Shown: positions 1 through 10,739, counted from the first letter of the stretch. The stretch is 64,000 bases of DNA from Chaetoderma sp. LZ-2023a (GCA_034401795.1 CM067360.1:120570834-120634833); one strand, 5' to 3'. Numbers and translations are program-made. The notes: a model not told the origin generated them from the letters alone.

Positions 1-184
1 GTATTATAATATTTAATGGGTATTTACCTAACTCTGTATAGATCATAACATTCGGGGTACTCTTCTTCATTTGTAAAGATGATTGTAATGGATAATTCGT
101 GTAGAATATTGCTCATCGAAAAAATTTACCCCTGCATCTATGATAGATAAAATGTAGACAGTAGTATCCACAGGCCGTAGACAT

Positions 185-332
185 CATGGGTTGAACTCGT
201 TGCCAGTTGTAAAGATCGAGCCAGTCATTCCAATAGTAAATTTTCAAAAATAGTCTTCTTGGTCTGCAAATGGAAATTTCTCAAGGGCACTGCTGAAGCA
301 GTTTTTGACTGCTATGAGTGTTAAAGGGTTAA
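185..332. repeat. R2 palindromic TTAA repeat, right half
   Basis: It holds GAGCCAGTCATTCCA, TAGTAAATTTTCAAAAATAG and the terminal TTAAAGGGTTAA shared with complete R2 copies near 50.8, 55.6 and 58.9 kb. The left arm is largely missing. No coding potential is seen in the first 1.5 kb of the window. Confidence 0.6.
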
Positions 333-398
333 ATCTGTATTGGATGAGTTCAGTACAGATTTTAACACAATGTGAAGACATTCATATAAATAATCTCT

Positions 399-982
399 TT
401 AACCATTCAACACTTAAATATGCATATTCACACCAAAATTCTTGAAAATAAAATTGTTGAAATTATATACTTTTAGAGGCTTAAATTGTGTACCTCAATG
501 TAATGAAACGAAATAAATCTTAACATATGATGATTTCATTCCACATAAATAACTTTTGTAGGTTTAGTTGTGAATTTGAATTAGTGACTCGTGCTTCTAA
601 TTCAAATTGACAACGTAAAAAATTATATTAACTTATACGTAATGAAATCATCAGATGCTAAGATGTATTTCGTTTCATTATATCTAGGCACGCAATTTAA
701 GCCTCTAAAAGTATAAAATTTTAACAATTTTATTTTGAACCATTCTGCTGTGAATATGCACCTTTAAGCCGGCCACAAATGTCTTCTACAGCGGTCTTGG
801 TAAATGTTCATTTGCAGACCAAGAGGACACTATTTTATTTTAATTTACCACTGGGATGATTTGCTCAATGACATAGCCAGTCACTCCAGTGGTAAAATTT
901 CAAAAATACTCTTCTCTAGGTCTGTAAAAGGGCATTTTCTATGAGAAACTTAAAATGTTTTTGAACAAATTTGAGGATTAAA
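399..982. mobile_element. R2 palindromic TTAA element, split by an R1 insertion
   Basis: The left end TTAACCATTC (399) and the arm GCCGGCC...GGTCTTGG...CATTTGCAGACCAAGAG (767 onward) belong to R2. Its centre and right arm (ACCACTGGGATGA to GGATTAA at 982) follow. The left arm is interrupted at a TTAA by the R1 copy at 414-767. Without that insert the arm reads CACTTAAGCCGGCC. The copy is non-coding and non-autonomous. Confidence 0.6.
414..767. mobile_element. R1 palindromic TTAA element, copy 1
   Basis: A roughly 350-bp imperfect palindrome flanked by TTAA at 414-417 and 764-767. Its arms share the blocks GCATATTCACA, TTTTAGAGGCTTAAATTG/TTTAAGCCTCTAAAAGTATA, TAATGAAACGAAATA/TTTCGTTTCATTA and GAATTTGAATTAG/CTAATTCAAATT. 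It is the same family as 26405-26854 and 48212-48564. The TTAA duplication is the hallmark of piggyBac-type transposition. There is no ORF, so it would be mobilised in trans. Confidence 0.8.
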
Positions 983-1077
983 TGGGTATTCATGAATTCT
1001 TCGGAGAATATTTTCAACAATGTAAATTATAACACACGCTGATCATGTCTTGAAATAGTCAATTGAAATAGAGTGAT

Positions 1078-1370
1078 CCATTTATAGCCATGCCCCGCCC
1101 ACTTTCTACGTGTATTGAAAATCTGTTTGAAATCTGAAATCCCAGAGTCCAAACTTCTATACCGGTAAGCTGTTGAACGTTCTGAAACTAATTTGACTGG
1201 TGTTGTTCAGTATTGTTGCCGAATGCAGCAGAGCCCCCAGTCAAAGTAGTTTCAAAATATTCTGAAGAATGTTTAGTAAATTGTAAATTCATCAGACATA
1301 GAATTTATACACTTACTGACAGAACCCATACATCATTATGATTGTGACGTCAGAATACTAGCACGATGTA
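1078..1370 (+). repeat. R3 repeat copy with AATTTGACTGG palindrome and CRE-like site
   Basis: It begins with the R3 head (AGCCATGCCCCGCCCA), continues through GGTAAGCTGTTGAACGTTC and the inverted pair GAAACTAATTTGACTGG / CCAGTCAAAGTAGTTTC, and ends in GATTGTGACGTCAGA. It is the same family as copies at 30.6, 46.1, 59.2, 59.8, 60.8, 61.8 and 63.5 kb. Confidence 0.6.
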
Positions 1371-1692
1371 ATTGACCGTTCCAGCTTTATCTAGCTAACA
1401 ACGTTTAGCACCTTTAAGTGTTTCCTTTGTGCCTGATGCGTGTCTTCACTTGGTGAAGCACACATGCTGAATGGTCGGAGCACGGTTTACCAACCCCACC
1501 CCCCCCCCCCAAACCCCACCCCACCGACCATCTCTAGCTAAGCTCCACCTACACCTCACTCGTGTTTGGATTGATTGATCCCCGAACTCCCTGACTATCA
1601 ATTTCCAATTTATTTACACCAAGACTTTTACAAGTATGTGGGTTACATGACGTTTGCATCATATTGTGGTGGACAAGCATTTAACATGTTGA

Positions 1693-1693
1693 A

Positions 1694-1748
<55 letters not shown>

Positions 1749-1771
1749 GTTATTGTCAGTTTTACAATTCA

Positions 1772-1812
<41 letters not shown>
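1693..1812. repeat. (ATT)n microsatellite, interrupted
   Basis: Two long ATT tracts (about 1693-1747 and 1776-1811) are separated by a short unique spacer. The poly-Ile/poly-Leu reading frame across them is an artefact. Such tracts often mark old non-LTR tails, but no retroelement 3' end is recognisable just upstream. Confidence 0.9.
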
Positions 1813-1815
<3 letters not shown>

Positions 1816-1902
1816 TTAGAAGATTATATAATATAAGTATGGTTTTGACGTGATAATCATCCCAAAATAAGCATAGTGTGAAGGACTATCGATGGAAATT
1901 AT

Positions 1903-2394
1903 TTATTTTCGGTTAAATTCTGCAAGGATTCTCCGAATAAGAGAACATAATTTCTGTAGTAAGCTTAGTTTATTTGTTCCAAGTAATTGTTTAAATTTGA
2001 AATAATTTGGCCGCAGATAGTAGTATTTGGGAATTGTTGGTTTCTGGATTTCGGCGATGTAGTCACAAATAAATATAATACTAAAGTTCTCATGGTGTGA
2101 ACGACGTGTAAAAAGAGCAGATATTTGACCAGCATGATCAGATTTGTCCATAAGGTCGTCTACAATCAATAGGTTCCTACGACTTTTGCATAGTTCAATC
2201 GAATCAAGTCCTTCTATAAACTCTACTCTCCCTCTCAAAGCATTATATGAAGCTTGCCACGAACCATTATTTTTTTCAGGGGGTGGGTTTATTGAAACTC
2301 CTGTCTTTCCACTCTGTGTCGGACCTGCAACCAACATAGTAAACGGATGACGCAGTAAAATAGAAGTAGTCCAGATACCATTGTTGTTGTTCAT
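1903..2394 (-). pseudogene. A32/FtsK-type packaging ATPase fragment, copy 1
   Basis: This 163-residue frame has a genuine ATG and matches the small A32-like DNA-packaging ATPases found in Polinton-like and other virus-derived elements of invertebrate genomes. The Walker A motif GPTQSGKT is at residues 24-31. A hydrophobic Walker B strand ending in two aspartates is at 74-80. A short segment between them that copy 2 (4143-4785) retains is missing here. Past about residue 112 the sequence no longer follows copy 2 and turns into unrelated basic sequence, so this copy is rearranged and surely inactive. Identification rests on recall of the family and on the similarity between the two copies, not on a search. 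Confidence 0.7.
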
Positions 2395-2569
2395 TTGTTG
2401 GTCTCCCGAATATCAATTAATGCAAGAAACCGTGGGTTTTTTTGGTTTCCTGTTTTTCCAAACATAAATTCTGTTGACAACTGAAATTTGAACAAATTTC
2501 ATTGACTATTTAACTGCCTGACTGCTGCAAGCAACCTGCTAATAATTTCAATAGACAATAACTTTGGAT

Positions 2570-2660
2570 CTGTTCAATATTTTGAGAACATTCTGACTAA
2601 ATTTTGTTTAAAAAATCAGCAGCACTCAGTCAAATAGTTTTCAAAATATCCAACAGATCC
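2570..2660. repeat. Palindrome related to the R3 core
   Basis: GATCTGTTCAATATTTTGAG near 2569 is mirrored by TTTTCAAAATATCCAACAG near 2637, with AACATTCTGACTAA against CAGTCAAATAG inside. It is a degenerate relative of the R3 palindrome. Nothing else recognisable lies between 2395 and 2960. Confidence 0.5.
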
Positions 2661-2960
2661 GAAACTATACCGACTGGAAAAAGTAGCGTCTGCAAAAATC
2701 CAGCAAACAAACAGTGAAAAACAAATCATCCACTTCGCCTAAGCTTAATCCGGCCCCTTTTTCCGGAACATTATCTATCTACTCCATACAAACGTCCGGT
2801 TGTGTAACTCACTAAGGACTCGCCTTCCGTTATGAATGCTGTATAATACCAACATCTCACAGCCCTGTTAGGGATGTGTTATTTTTTGCGGTGTGGCTAA
2901 GGTGGGGGTTGTCTACATTTCAACTAAGCCTAATCAGAGTGGGCGTGCGCATAATCGCGC

Positions 2961-3074
2961 GTGTGTGTGTATGTATGTGTGTGTATGTATGTACGCGCGC
3001 TCTAGTGAGTAAATAAGTAATAGATGATACATTATGAAGATGATCAGTTGTCTGTGTGTATGCGTGTCCGTGCA

Positions 3075-3106
<32 letters not shown>

Positions 3107-3161
3107 CGTGTGCGCGTGTGTGTGCGTGTGCGTGTCTGTGTATGCGTGTCCGTGCATGTGC

Positions 3162-3212
<51 letters not shown>
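2961..3212. repeat. Compound (GT)n/(GC)n/(GTGC)n microsatellite
   Basis: Alternating purine-pyrimidine tracts: GTGTGTGT, GCGCGC, then about eleven GTGC units. Open frames across it in several phases are low-complexity artefacts. The composition favours Z-DNA. Confidence 0.9.
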
Positions 3213-3935
3213 TGGTAGGGAAGAGATGAGCTTTTCTCAACCTTCAGTCATCATAGTTTTCAAAATATACAAGGTTTCCACACAGACCAATTCAGATTTT
3301 TTTACAGTCACATTAGTTTCTAAATATTTAACAAACATGTTTAAGACGTAATACAGTCATTTCAGTGGTAAATTTTCAAAAATAGTCTTCTCATTATATG
3401 AAGAAAATTGATATTCCCAAGACCGGAGAAAAACTGATGAGTGCGTGCATGCGTGTGTGGTAGGAAAGAGATTAGCTTTTCTCAACCTTCAGTCATCATA
3501 GTTTTCAAAATATTCAAAGTTTCCACACAGACCTATCCAGGGTTTTTTCCAGTCACATTAGTTTCTAAATATTTAACAAACTTATTTAAGACGTAATACA
3601 TTGAACCAGTCATTTCAGTGGTAAATTTTCAACATTAGTCTTCTCATCATATGAGGAAAATTGATATTCCCAAGACCGGAGAAAAACTGATGAGTGCGTG
3701 CGTGCGTGTGTGGTAGGAAAGAGATTAGCTTTTCTCAACCTTCAATCATCATAGCTTTCAAAATATTCAAAGTTTCCACACAGACCTATCTAGGTTTTTT
3801 CAGTCACATTAGTTTCTAATTATTTAACAAACATGTTTAAGACGTACTACATTCAGCCAGTCATTTCATGGGTACATTTTCAAAAATAGTCTTCTCATCA
3901 TATGAGTAAATTGATATTCCCAAGGCCGCAGTATA
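3213..3935. repeat. Three-unit tandem repeat of about 250 bp containing half an R2 core
   Basis: Units begin with GTAGG(G/A)AAGAGAT(G/T)AGC at about 3213, 3459 and 3712, a spacing of about 246 and 253 bp. Each ends with the R2-type half core GTCATTTCAGTGGTAAATTTTC and CAAGACCGGAGAAAAACTGATG (the third is truncated). The GTGC tract lies at the unit junctions, which suggests that slippage or unequal exchange there made the array. Confidence 0.8.
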
Positions 3936-4127
3936 TTACTGATAGTACAGATAGTATCTTTGAAAAAATAAACTCCGTCGTCGTTGATAAAATGGTGCTA
4001 ATACGGGGAAAGTGTAATTATGAAAATCTTTTGAACATCCGCGAATTACATCACTACGTGTCTTAGGCGATGCTTTAGATAAATATCTTAACATCGGTAA
4101 ATGTCGTGATATTCTGTGAGGAAACAT
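3936..4127 (-). CDS. Short basic protein next to the packaging ATPase (possible)
   Basis: A frame of about 63 residues starts at the first ATG (4125-4127) and ends in TAA, a few bases downstream of ATPase copy 2 on the same strand. It is rich in Arg, His and Lys. Its first third (RISRHLPMLRYLSKASPKTR) fits the pattern of short basic ORFs I associate with A32-bearing elements, where such a product could condense DNA. The C-terminal third diverges and may be decayed or chimeric. The position supports the assignment; the family assignment from memory is weak. Confidence 0.35.
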   Translation of the reverse strand: MFPHRISRHLPMLRYLSKASPKTRSDVIRGCSKDFHNYTFPVLAPFYQRRRSLFFQRYYLYYQ

Positions 4128-4142
4128 TTTGCTATTCAATCT

Positions 4143-4785
4143 TTACAACCTCTTAGTAATATAGACGGAACAAATCTTGGTAGAATGAACGGTCGTTCGT
4201 AGCCTGAGATATTCCGGAGTTGTTTGTTTAAGATCTAGTAGCAGATATGAGTGGGACATCTCTGTCACATTCTTAAATGCATTTATTAAATATTTGCTAT
4301 TCCCAGGAAACATTTGTTGAGATAAGCAACGTATGGATGAGGCGTCCCCAGGATTCTTAAAAAGCACAATATAATGAGAATTAATTGAAATGTCTCCGTG
4401 ACATCGCGATTTGTGAAATAGATTTTGAACTATGAATATAATACTGCAGTTCTCATGGTGTGAACGACGTGTGAATAAAACAGACATTTGACCACCATCA
4501 TCAGATCTGTCCATAAGGTCATCTACAATCAATAAGTTCCTACGATTTCTATCTAGTTCAATAGAGTCAATGCCTTCTATAAACTTTCCCTCTCAAGGAA
4601 TTATACGAAGGCTGTCAGGCTCCATAGCGCCATATTATTTTTTCAGGGGCGGGGGTTATCCCAATGCCTTCAGATATTAAACGTTTTATAAGCTCAGTCT
4701 TGCCACTCTGTGTCGGGGCTGGCACAAGCATAGTGAACGGATGTTTCAGTAATTTAGACGTACTTGAGATTACTTCCGTGTTCAT
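4143..4785 (-). pseudogene. A32/FtsK-type packaging ATPase, copy 2
   Basis: The N-terminal part (start at 4785 by analogy with copy 1) carries the Walker A APTQSGKT. The C-terminal part (4143-4532) carries Walker B with VDDLMD, then FTRRSHHENCSIIFIVQNLF, a typical ATPase strand with a sensor-like Gln-Asn, and a conserved tail. The two parts are in different frames, so at least one frameshift near 4540-4620 breaks the gene. The family packages linear DNA genomes into capsids. Together with the Cys-rich gene upstream and the basic ORF downstream it forms a co-directional block. The right-hand half of the locus appears again after the assembly gap. Confidence 0.75.
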
Positions 4786-4889
4786 TTTGTCCCCTTCTGA
4801 ATATAAGCCAGCAAATAACGTTTTCAAACCTCCTATTAAAATGACTGTCAAAAAACTACTCCTGAGTAATAATTTCAAGAGAGAATATC

Positions 4890-5680
4890 TATGAATTTGC
4901 CGAATATTTTGAGAACATTTTGACTGAAAAACAGTACAACATCTACTTTCAGATAAAGAGTTTTAGAAAAATATATAACAAATTTAAAGTTATTATTTCT
5001 ATTGAAATTATTAATGCAGAGATTAGTTTCTTACCAGTCAAGAAAGCGGAAATCAACACCACTGCCACTGTATAGATAACGTATTTCTTCCTGGCTATAT
5101 CCTGGTTACATCCCGCTAAGTGAGAGATGATCTCTGCAGTGTGTTGAGTAGGGGAGAGGTGAAGGGAGGGAAATTGACTAAGGCAATTTTGTGAAGCTCT
5201 TGTAAAACTGACAGTAAGCCTATCTAAGTCTATTTCAGAGGCTTTGAAAGCTGACAGATTATAGATTTATACTAACCCATACATGCTGAATGTTTTGAGA
5301 CTAATTTGACTAAGAAAACATTTATGAAAGATTCCGACAATGAACCCGACGTAATCGTGAATGTGACGTCAGACAATACATGACATAATTTCATTTTAAT
5401 ATCAGATACTTGAATGACAGATCAAATATAGGAAGTTCACGGGATAGAGAGATGAAAATATCACAGACACGGAAATTATATTATAAGTTTTATTGAAAAT
5501 AAACCACAGATATAAAATACATAGACTGCTTATACGGTAGAATATATCAGATATGATAAAAGCTATTTTTAATGGAAAAAAGGACATATCTATATTAAGA
5601 CTACTTATTAAGATAATACTATTACAATTTTTCCCGATACTGATACACAAGGCGTATAATCTCATCACACCATCACGTCT
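4890..5680. other. Inter-gene stretch with R3-like fragments
   Basis: AT-rich and without a supported gene. It holds degenerate R3 pieces (TTTTGAGAACATTTTGACT near 4912, ATGTTTTGAGACTAATTTGACT near 5287 and GTGACGTCAGAC near 5362). An open frame at 5402-5668 is AT-rich and unlike any family I know. Confidence 0.4.
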
Positions 5681-6463
5681 TCACATTCGTAATAAATCCT
5701 CAGCATGACGAGCTAAAACCGGTGGTCCTTTCAGGAATTGTAGAATTTCAAAGATTCCGATTATCTGAGAGGCAGCTTCCATGTAAAGTGAAATATTATC
5801 CACAGTGCTGAGATAATAGTCAACGCCGAGGCAAGAATGTTCCCGTTGACTACCGTTCTCAGTCTGACATCCATTACATTCTTCCCTGGCTATCTTATCT
5901 ATTATATCAGATAGCATTTCAGTATTAAACATCTTTATCCTCTTCTGAACATTCAAACTAGGACAATAATGAGGATTTAGTCCATAGCGATACGCTATAA
6001 ATGTCATCGAATAATTACATATGGCACAGTTCTTGAAGCTTTTATCAGCTCTCTCGTTTACAGGACATTTAGGAACTTTACCCGCCGGAACAATCAGAAT
6101 TAAGTCATTATAATCACATTCAGAGTCGCTAAAATTAGGTTTCAAAAGATCAAAGCATTTACGTTTAGTTCCACGATGTGGTAACTCACCAGGCTGTTTA
6201 TAACCCATTACATCAGTCACCGGGGGAGAAGGACCGGTGAAACGTATTCCAATCAAACGTTCCAATATCTTCCTAGGAAGCGAATATTTAAATTCACGAT
6301 CATATAATCCAATACGCCTTATAATCATGTCATCATTTTCTATACTAATACTCAGAAAGTCATCAATCGTTCTAAAATATGGTCCATTCTGCTGATATCT
6401 GTCACGTATTATCTGTACAATAGCGTACCATCGCTCAGGTTTAAATAAACAGCGTAAATACAT
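5681..6463 (-). pseudogene. Unrecognised Cys-rich protein, C-terminal part
   Basis: An open frame of about 260 residues from the first in-frame ATG (6463). The open frame reaches 6499, but upstream of that it is closed by TAA. I cannot assign a function. The first half has the hydrophilic motif RDRYQQNGPYFRTIDDFLS. The second half has regularly placed Cys and His (CPVNERADKSFKNCAICN, HYC, ECNGC, HSCLGVD), which suggests zinc binding. Coding sequence that looks continuous in another frame precedes the frameshift, so the gene probably began much further upstream (see 6592-7090). It shares strand and neighbourhood with the packaging ATPase and is likely a companion gene of the same element. Confidence 0.5.
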
Positions 6464-6591
6464 ACGGTGACCCGATCCTGGAGTTTCCAAATAATCCAAT
6501 TAGTTCTTCCCGTGCTTTATCACCTTTAAGCCCAATTGCAGTTTCATCACTATCAAGTGTCTTATATACATTCCTTATACTTAATAGATCG

Positions 6592-7090
6592 TCAAACCTG
6601 TCCAGTTCTGCTTAAACCATGCTTACCCTTCTTTTTCGTCTTAGGAGGGCAGCTAACCTCAACCCTATCAACTGCAGTCAACAAATCCTTATCTGACAAA
6701 GTTGACAATTCAGATGATGTAGAACCTAATGGTGTAGCAGATGATGATGTTCCACCAAGACCCAACGCAATCAAAATATCAGTCACGTTGCTCTTTATGC
6801 TTCTCAGATCAAATATACAGAGATGAATTCCGTCCAATTCGTTACACCAATATCTACGAATGTCTACACCTGGAAACTTGTCATTTACACATATACGAGT
6901 TATATTAACCAATATACAATTGTAGTCTCCAAATAAACCACCACAGCGTTCCTAAAAATCACCTATAAGACAGCTAAAGTCGTAAAAGGCACTTCCAGTA
7001 ATATCAACACCACGTTTTGTAAGATAACCTTCAGGATGAAATTCTCTAAAGTCAACACATTTATCACCATCTATCAACTTTAAGGTAACG
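6592..7090 (-). pseudogene. Upstream part of the Cys-rich gene, one in-frame stop
   Basis: From about 7090 down to 6592 one frame stays open except for a TAG near 6955. It includes FHPEGYLTKRGVDITG, the Cys-bearing ICVNDKFPGVDIRRYWC, a Ser/Thr-rich linker and a basic patch PPKTKKKGKHG. No ATG start is obvious; the open part downstream of the stop would have to begin at TTG. Below 6600 the coding look passes into another frame (AELDRFDDLLSIRNVYKTL), and a further shift near 6490 leads into the Cys-rich part. I infer one decayed gene spanning about 5681-7090. Function unknown. Confidence 0.4.
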
Positions 7091-8354
7091 ACTATTAGAT
7101 AGTGTCAAATTCAATGAAGAATTCTTCAGGTATCTATCAACTTTGTCAACTTTTGGACCCATGATGTGACAGCGTTTATATATTTCAGAAAAAGTCCTGA
7201 TGGTGTGCCTTCTGAGGAGAGACAAGTGAGAGATTGACGATGTACATGATATGCGTTCCTTGTCCCTGAAATGTGCATCATTAGTCTCTCAGTAGGTTGT
7301 CCCCATAATGTACATCACATTCTTTCACTTCTTTGTCCCCACAATGTATATTACGATTCTCTCATGTCATTGTCGACCATGGTTACCGGAGAATCTCAAT
7401 GTCATTCCTATTGACAGTGATAGCATGGTCAGTGATGTTACTCAATATCTAAAAGTATATTACTAAAAAGCAATTCTTGAACTTAAGCTGCTCTTGAATA
7501 TTTTCTGGAACAACTAAATAATAGTTCTTAAACTTTAAACTTCTTTAAAAAAAACCTTTCTAAAACAGTTTATGAACGTATTCAGAAACAATTATTTGAC
7601 GATGGTCGACCATGTTTTGACCATGGTCGGTGTAATTTACTACGGGAGACAACTCGTTCACTCAAAACAGTGTCTTTTCACATTTAAAATCTTAATTATT
7701 CTATTGCACATAAATTATATAATTATCATTAAAGGACAATTCTGGGATTGGTAAAAGTGGCCTTTACTTGAATGACTATTATATGACTAACACATTGAAC
7801 CATAAATAACAACAATAGACAAATAATACGAAGAATTATACCATCGTAAACATGGGATTATTTTGTCTCACGGACGGGGCTATTTTCTCGCAACGAGAGC
7901 GAGATTTCACGAGATCCTGACGTCATTCCCGCACCAACGCTATTTTTGTCGAGCACTAAGGATGTACAGTAAATATTTGTATGCATGGAGACCTAACATG
8001 TGCTAATTTGCAATCGTTAGGACATTGCCCGGTTAAGCTAGTAAGTTTTCTAAGTAAATCTGGTATCTGACGTCGATGGGACATCGTTAACCCATAGACC
8101 GCTGAAGTCTATATTTCATAGATTCCATTTTCTCTATCCTATCAGTGTGTCTTATTTTGGTAACCATGCTGCTGTAAGTCATTGCTGTGCATGACAGCAA
8201 CACGTTTCAGCAACATTTTTTCCAAATGTACCCCGGCACTATCTCTGTAAGTAGGCTATTATGCATTTTACACTGCACGATAAGTGTTAAATGAAGTAGC
8301 CATTCGATACAGGCTTACTGTTAAATTACTCAGCCTACTCAAGATACCGATTAA
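7091..8354. other. Gene-free stretch
   Basis: No supported gene, RNA or named repeat. A few GACCATGG-type motifs occur near 7600-7650, forerunners of the cluster at 8355. The whole stretch recurs at 12151-13414 as part of the duplicated contig end. Confidence 0.5.
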
Positions 8355-8865
8355 ATAGCACCATGGTTGACCATGGTGGGGCACCAGCCTCCAGGCCATG
8401 GTTCGTTTGCCCATGGTCTGACATGCAGGCTAAATAGCACCACAGTCAGACCATGGTTGAATCTGGTCAAATGTCACAATTCAAATCATGGTCAAATCAT
8501 GGTCTGACCATGCCCTGTTTGACCATGGTTTGACCATGATTTGGACATGGTATGCCGCCGACTGTCAAACATAGTTTTATCATGGTCATGAAAAATTTGT
8601 TGATCATGGTTGACCATGGTCTGACTGTGCTGCAATTTAACCTGCATGGCCAATGATGGTTTGTCATGGTCAATTCATGGTCAAACCTTGGTTTGACCGT
8701 GGTTTGATACTGGTTAGGAAAACAGGGCAGTTAAGCTTTATTTCACCCATGGTCAAGTTCGACTGGCCAACCATAGTTAGCTATAGCTATCTAGATCCCA
8801 GTTAGACTTGAAATAGTTAACTAGCTAGTCAACTATGGTCGACCGAGTACCCGAGCTCGATTCCA
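8355..8865. repeat. Dense cluster of GACCATGGT-type palindromic motifs
   Basis: About 500 bp in which variants of TGGTTTGACCATGGTC, ATGGTCAAAC and CCATGGT recur more than twenty times on both strands, many around CCATGG. Spacing is irregular, so it is not a plain tandem repeat. The same block recurs at 13415-13925 in the duplicated contig end. Confidence 0.8.
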
Positions 8866-9096
8866 AACATCGTCCTATTGTACGGGTCTCGTCCTCGCTA
8901 TATGAGTGGGCATATGTTAGTACGATGGGTTTCAAATGGCTAGTATAATATTGCCGTAAAATCAAAAATGGCGGAAGGCTTTCGCTTCCCACAGTTAAAT
9001 GCACATAAACGTGGTAATATTTCCATAACCTATCTAAGTTTGATGGCATTATGGTGTTCTATCGTAAAGCAATGTTCCCAAGGCCCATTTCCTTCC

Positions 9097-9596
9097 NNNN
9101 NNNNNNNNNNNNNNNNNNNNNNNNNNNNNNNNNNNNNNNNNNNNNNNNNNNNNNNNNNNNNNNNNNNNNNNNNNNNNNNNNNNNNNNNNNNNNNNNNNNN
9201 NNNNNNNNNNNNNNNNNNNNNNNNNNNNNNNNNNNNNNNNNNNNNNNNNNNNNNNNNNNNNNNNNNNNNNNNNNNNNNNNNNNNNNNNNNNNNNNNNNNN
9301 NNNNNNNNNNNNNNNNNNNNNNNNNNNNNNNNNNNNNNNNNNNNNNNNNNNNNNNNNNNNNNNNNNNNNNNNNNNNNNNNNNNNNNNNNNNNNNNNNNNN
9401 NNNNNNNNNNNNNNNNNNNNNNNNNNNNNNNNNNNNNNNNNNNNNNNNNNNNNNNNNNNNNNNNNNNNNNNNNNNNNNNNNNNNNNNNNNNNNNNNNNNN
9501 NNNNNNNNNNNNNNNNNNNNNNNNNNNNNNNNNNNNNNNNNNNNNNNNNNNNNNNNNNNNNNNNNNNNNNNNNNNNNNNNNNNNNNNNNNNNNNNN
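9097..9596. other. Assembly gap, 500 N
   Basis: Exactly 500 ambiguous bases, a conventional placeholder length rather than a measured gap. Reading frames across it are meaningless. Confidence 0.99.
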
Positions 9597-9844
9597 TCCT
9601 ACGATTTCTATCTAGTTCAATAGAGTCAATGCCTTCTATAAACTTTCCCTCTCAAGGAATTATACGAAGGCTGTCAGGCTCCATAGCGCCATATTATTTT
9701 TTCAGGGGCGGGGGTTATCCCAATGCCTTCAGATATTAAACGTTTTATAAGCTCAGTCTTGCCACTCTGTGTCGGGGCTGGCACAAGCATAGTGAACGGA
9801 TGTTTCAGTAATTTAGACGTACTTGAGATTACTTCCGTGTTCAT
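9597..9844 (-). pseudogene. Packaging ATPase, N-terminal part (right copy)
   Basis: Matches the first part of 4143-4785, including the Walker A APTQSGKT. It is cut by the assembly gap, so the remainder of the gene is absent on this side. Probably the same gene assembled twice. Confidence 0.7.
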
Positions 9845-10739
9845 TTTGTCCCCTTCTGAATATAAGCCAGCAAATAACGTTTTCAAACCTCCTATTAAAA
9901 TGACTGTCAAAAAACTACTCCTGAGTAATAATTTCAAGAGAGAATATCTATGAATTTGCCGAATATTTTGAGAACATTTTGACTGAAAAACAGTACAACA
10001 TCTACTTTCAGATAAAGAGTTTTAGAAAAATATATAACAAATTTAAAGTTATTATTTCTATTGAAATTATTAATGCAGAGATTAGTTTCTTACCAGTCAA
10101 GAAAGCGGAAATCAACACCACTGCCACTGTATAGATAACGTATTTCTTCCTGGCTATATCCTGGTTACATCCTGCTAAGTGAGAGATGATCTCTGCAGTG
10201 TGTTGAGTAGGGGAGAGGTGAAGGGAGGGAAATTGACTAAGGCAATTTTGTGAAGCTCTTGTAAAACTGACAGTAAGCCTATCTAAGTCTATTTCAGAGG
10301 CTTTGAAAGCTGACAGATTATAGATTTATACTAACCCATACATGCTGAATGTTTTGAGACTAATTTGACTAAGAAAACATTTATGAAAGATTCCGACAAT
10401 GAACCCGACGTAATCGTGAATGTGACGTCAGACAATACATGACATAATTTCATTTTAATATCAGATACTTGAATGACAGATCAAATATAGGAAGTTCACG
10501 GGATAGAGAGATGAAAATATCACAGACACGGAAATTATATTATAAGTTTTATTGAAAATAAACCACAGATATAAAATACATAGACTGCTTATACGGTAGA
10601 ATATATCAGATATGATAAAAGCTATTTTTAATGGAAAAAAGGACATATCTATATTAAGACTACTTATTAAGATAATACTATTACAATTTTTCCCGATACT
10701 GATACACAAGGCGTATAATCTCATCACACCATCACGTCT

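Larger units (their letters stand above)
4538..9096. repeat. Left copy of a 4.56-kb near-identical duplication abutting the gap
   Basis: Bases 4538-9096 recur at 9597-14156 with an offset of 5059-5060 and about twenty differences by eye. The left copy stops exactly where the N run begins, and the right copy starts exactly where it ends. A real tandem duplication would not need both breakpoints at the gap edges, so two overlapping contig ends left unmerged is the simplest reading. Confidence 0.9.

Noticed and set aside
1575-1853. Open frame with poly-Ile and poly-Leu
   Set aside because: Produced by the (ATT)n microsatellite. No coding support outside it.
2920-3351. His/Thr- and Cys/Val-rich frames on both strands
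   Set aside because: Generated by the GT/GTGC microsatellite.
3213-3935. CRISPR-like array
   Set aside because: Only three long adjacent units without spacers, in a eukaryotic context.
5402-5668. 88-codon minus-strand frame
   Set aside because: AT-rich Ile/Ser/Leu composition and no family. It recurs only because the contig end is duplicated.
8968-9623. Open frames across the N run
   Set aside because: They consist mostly of undetermined bases.
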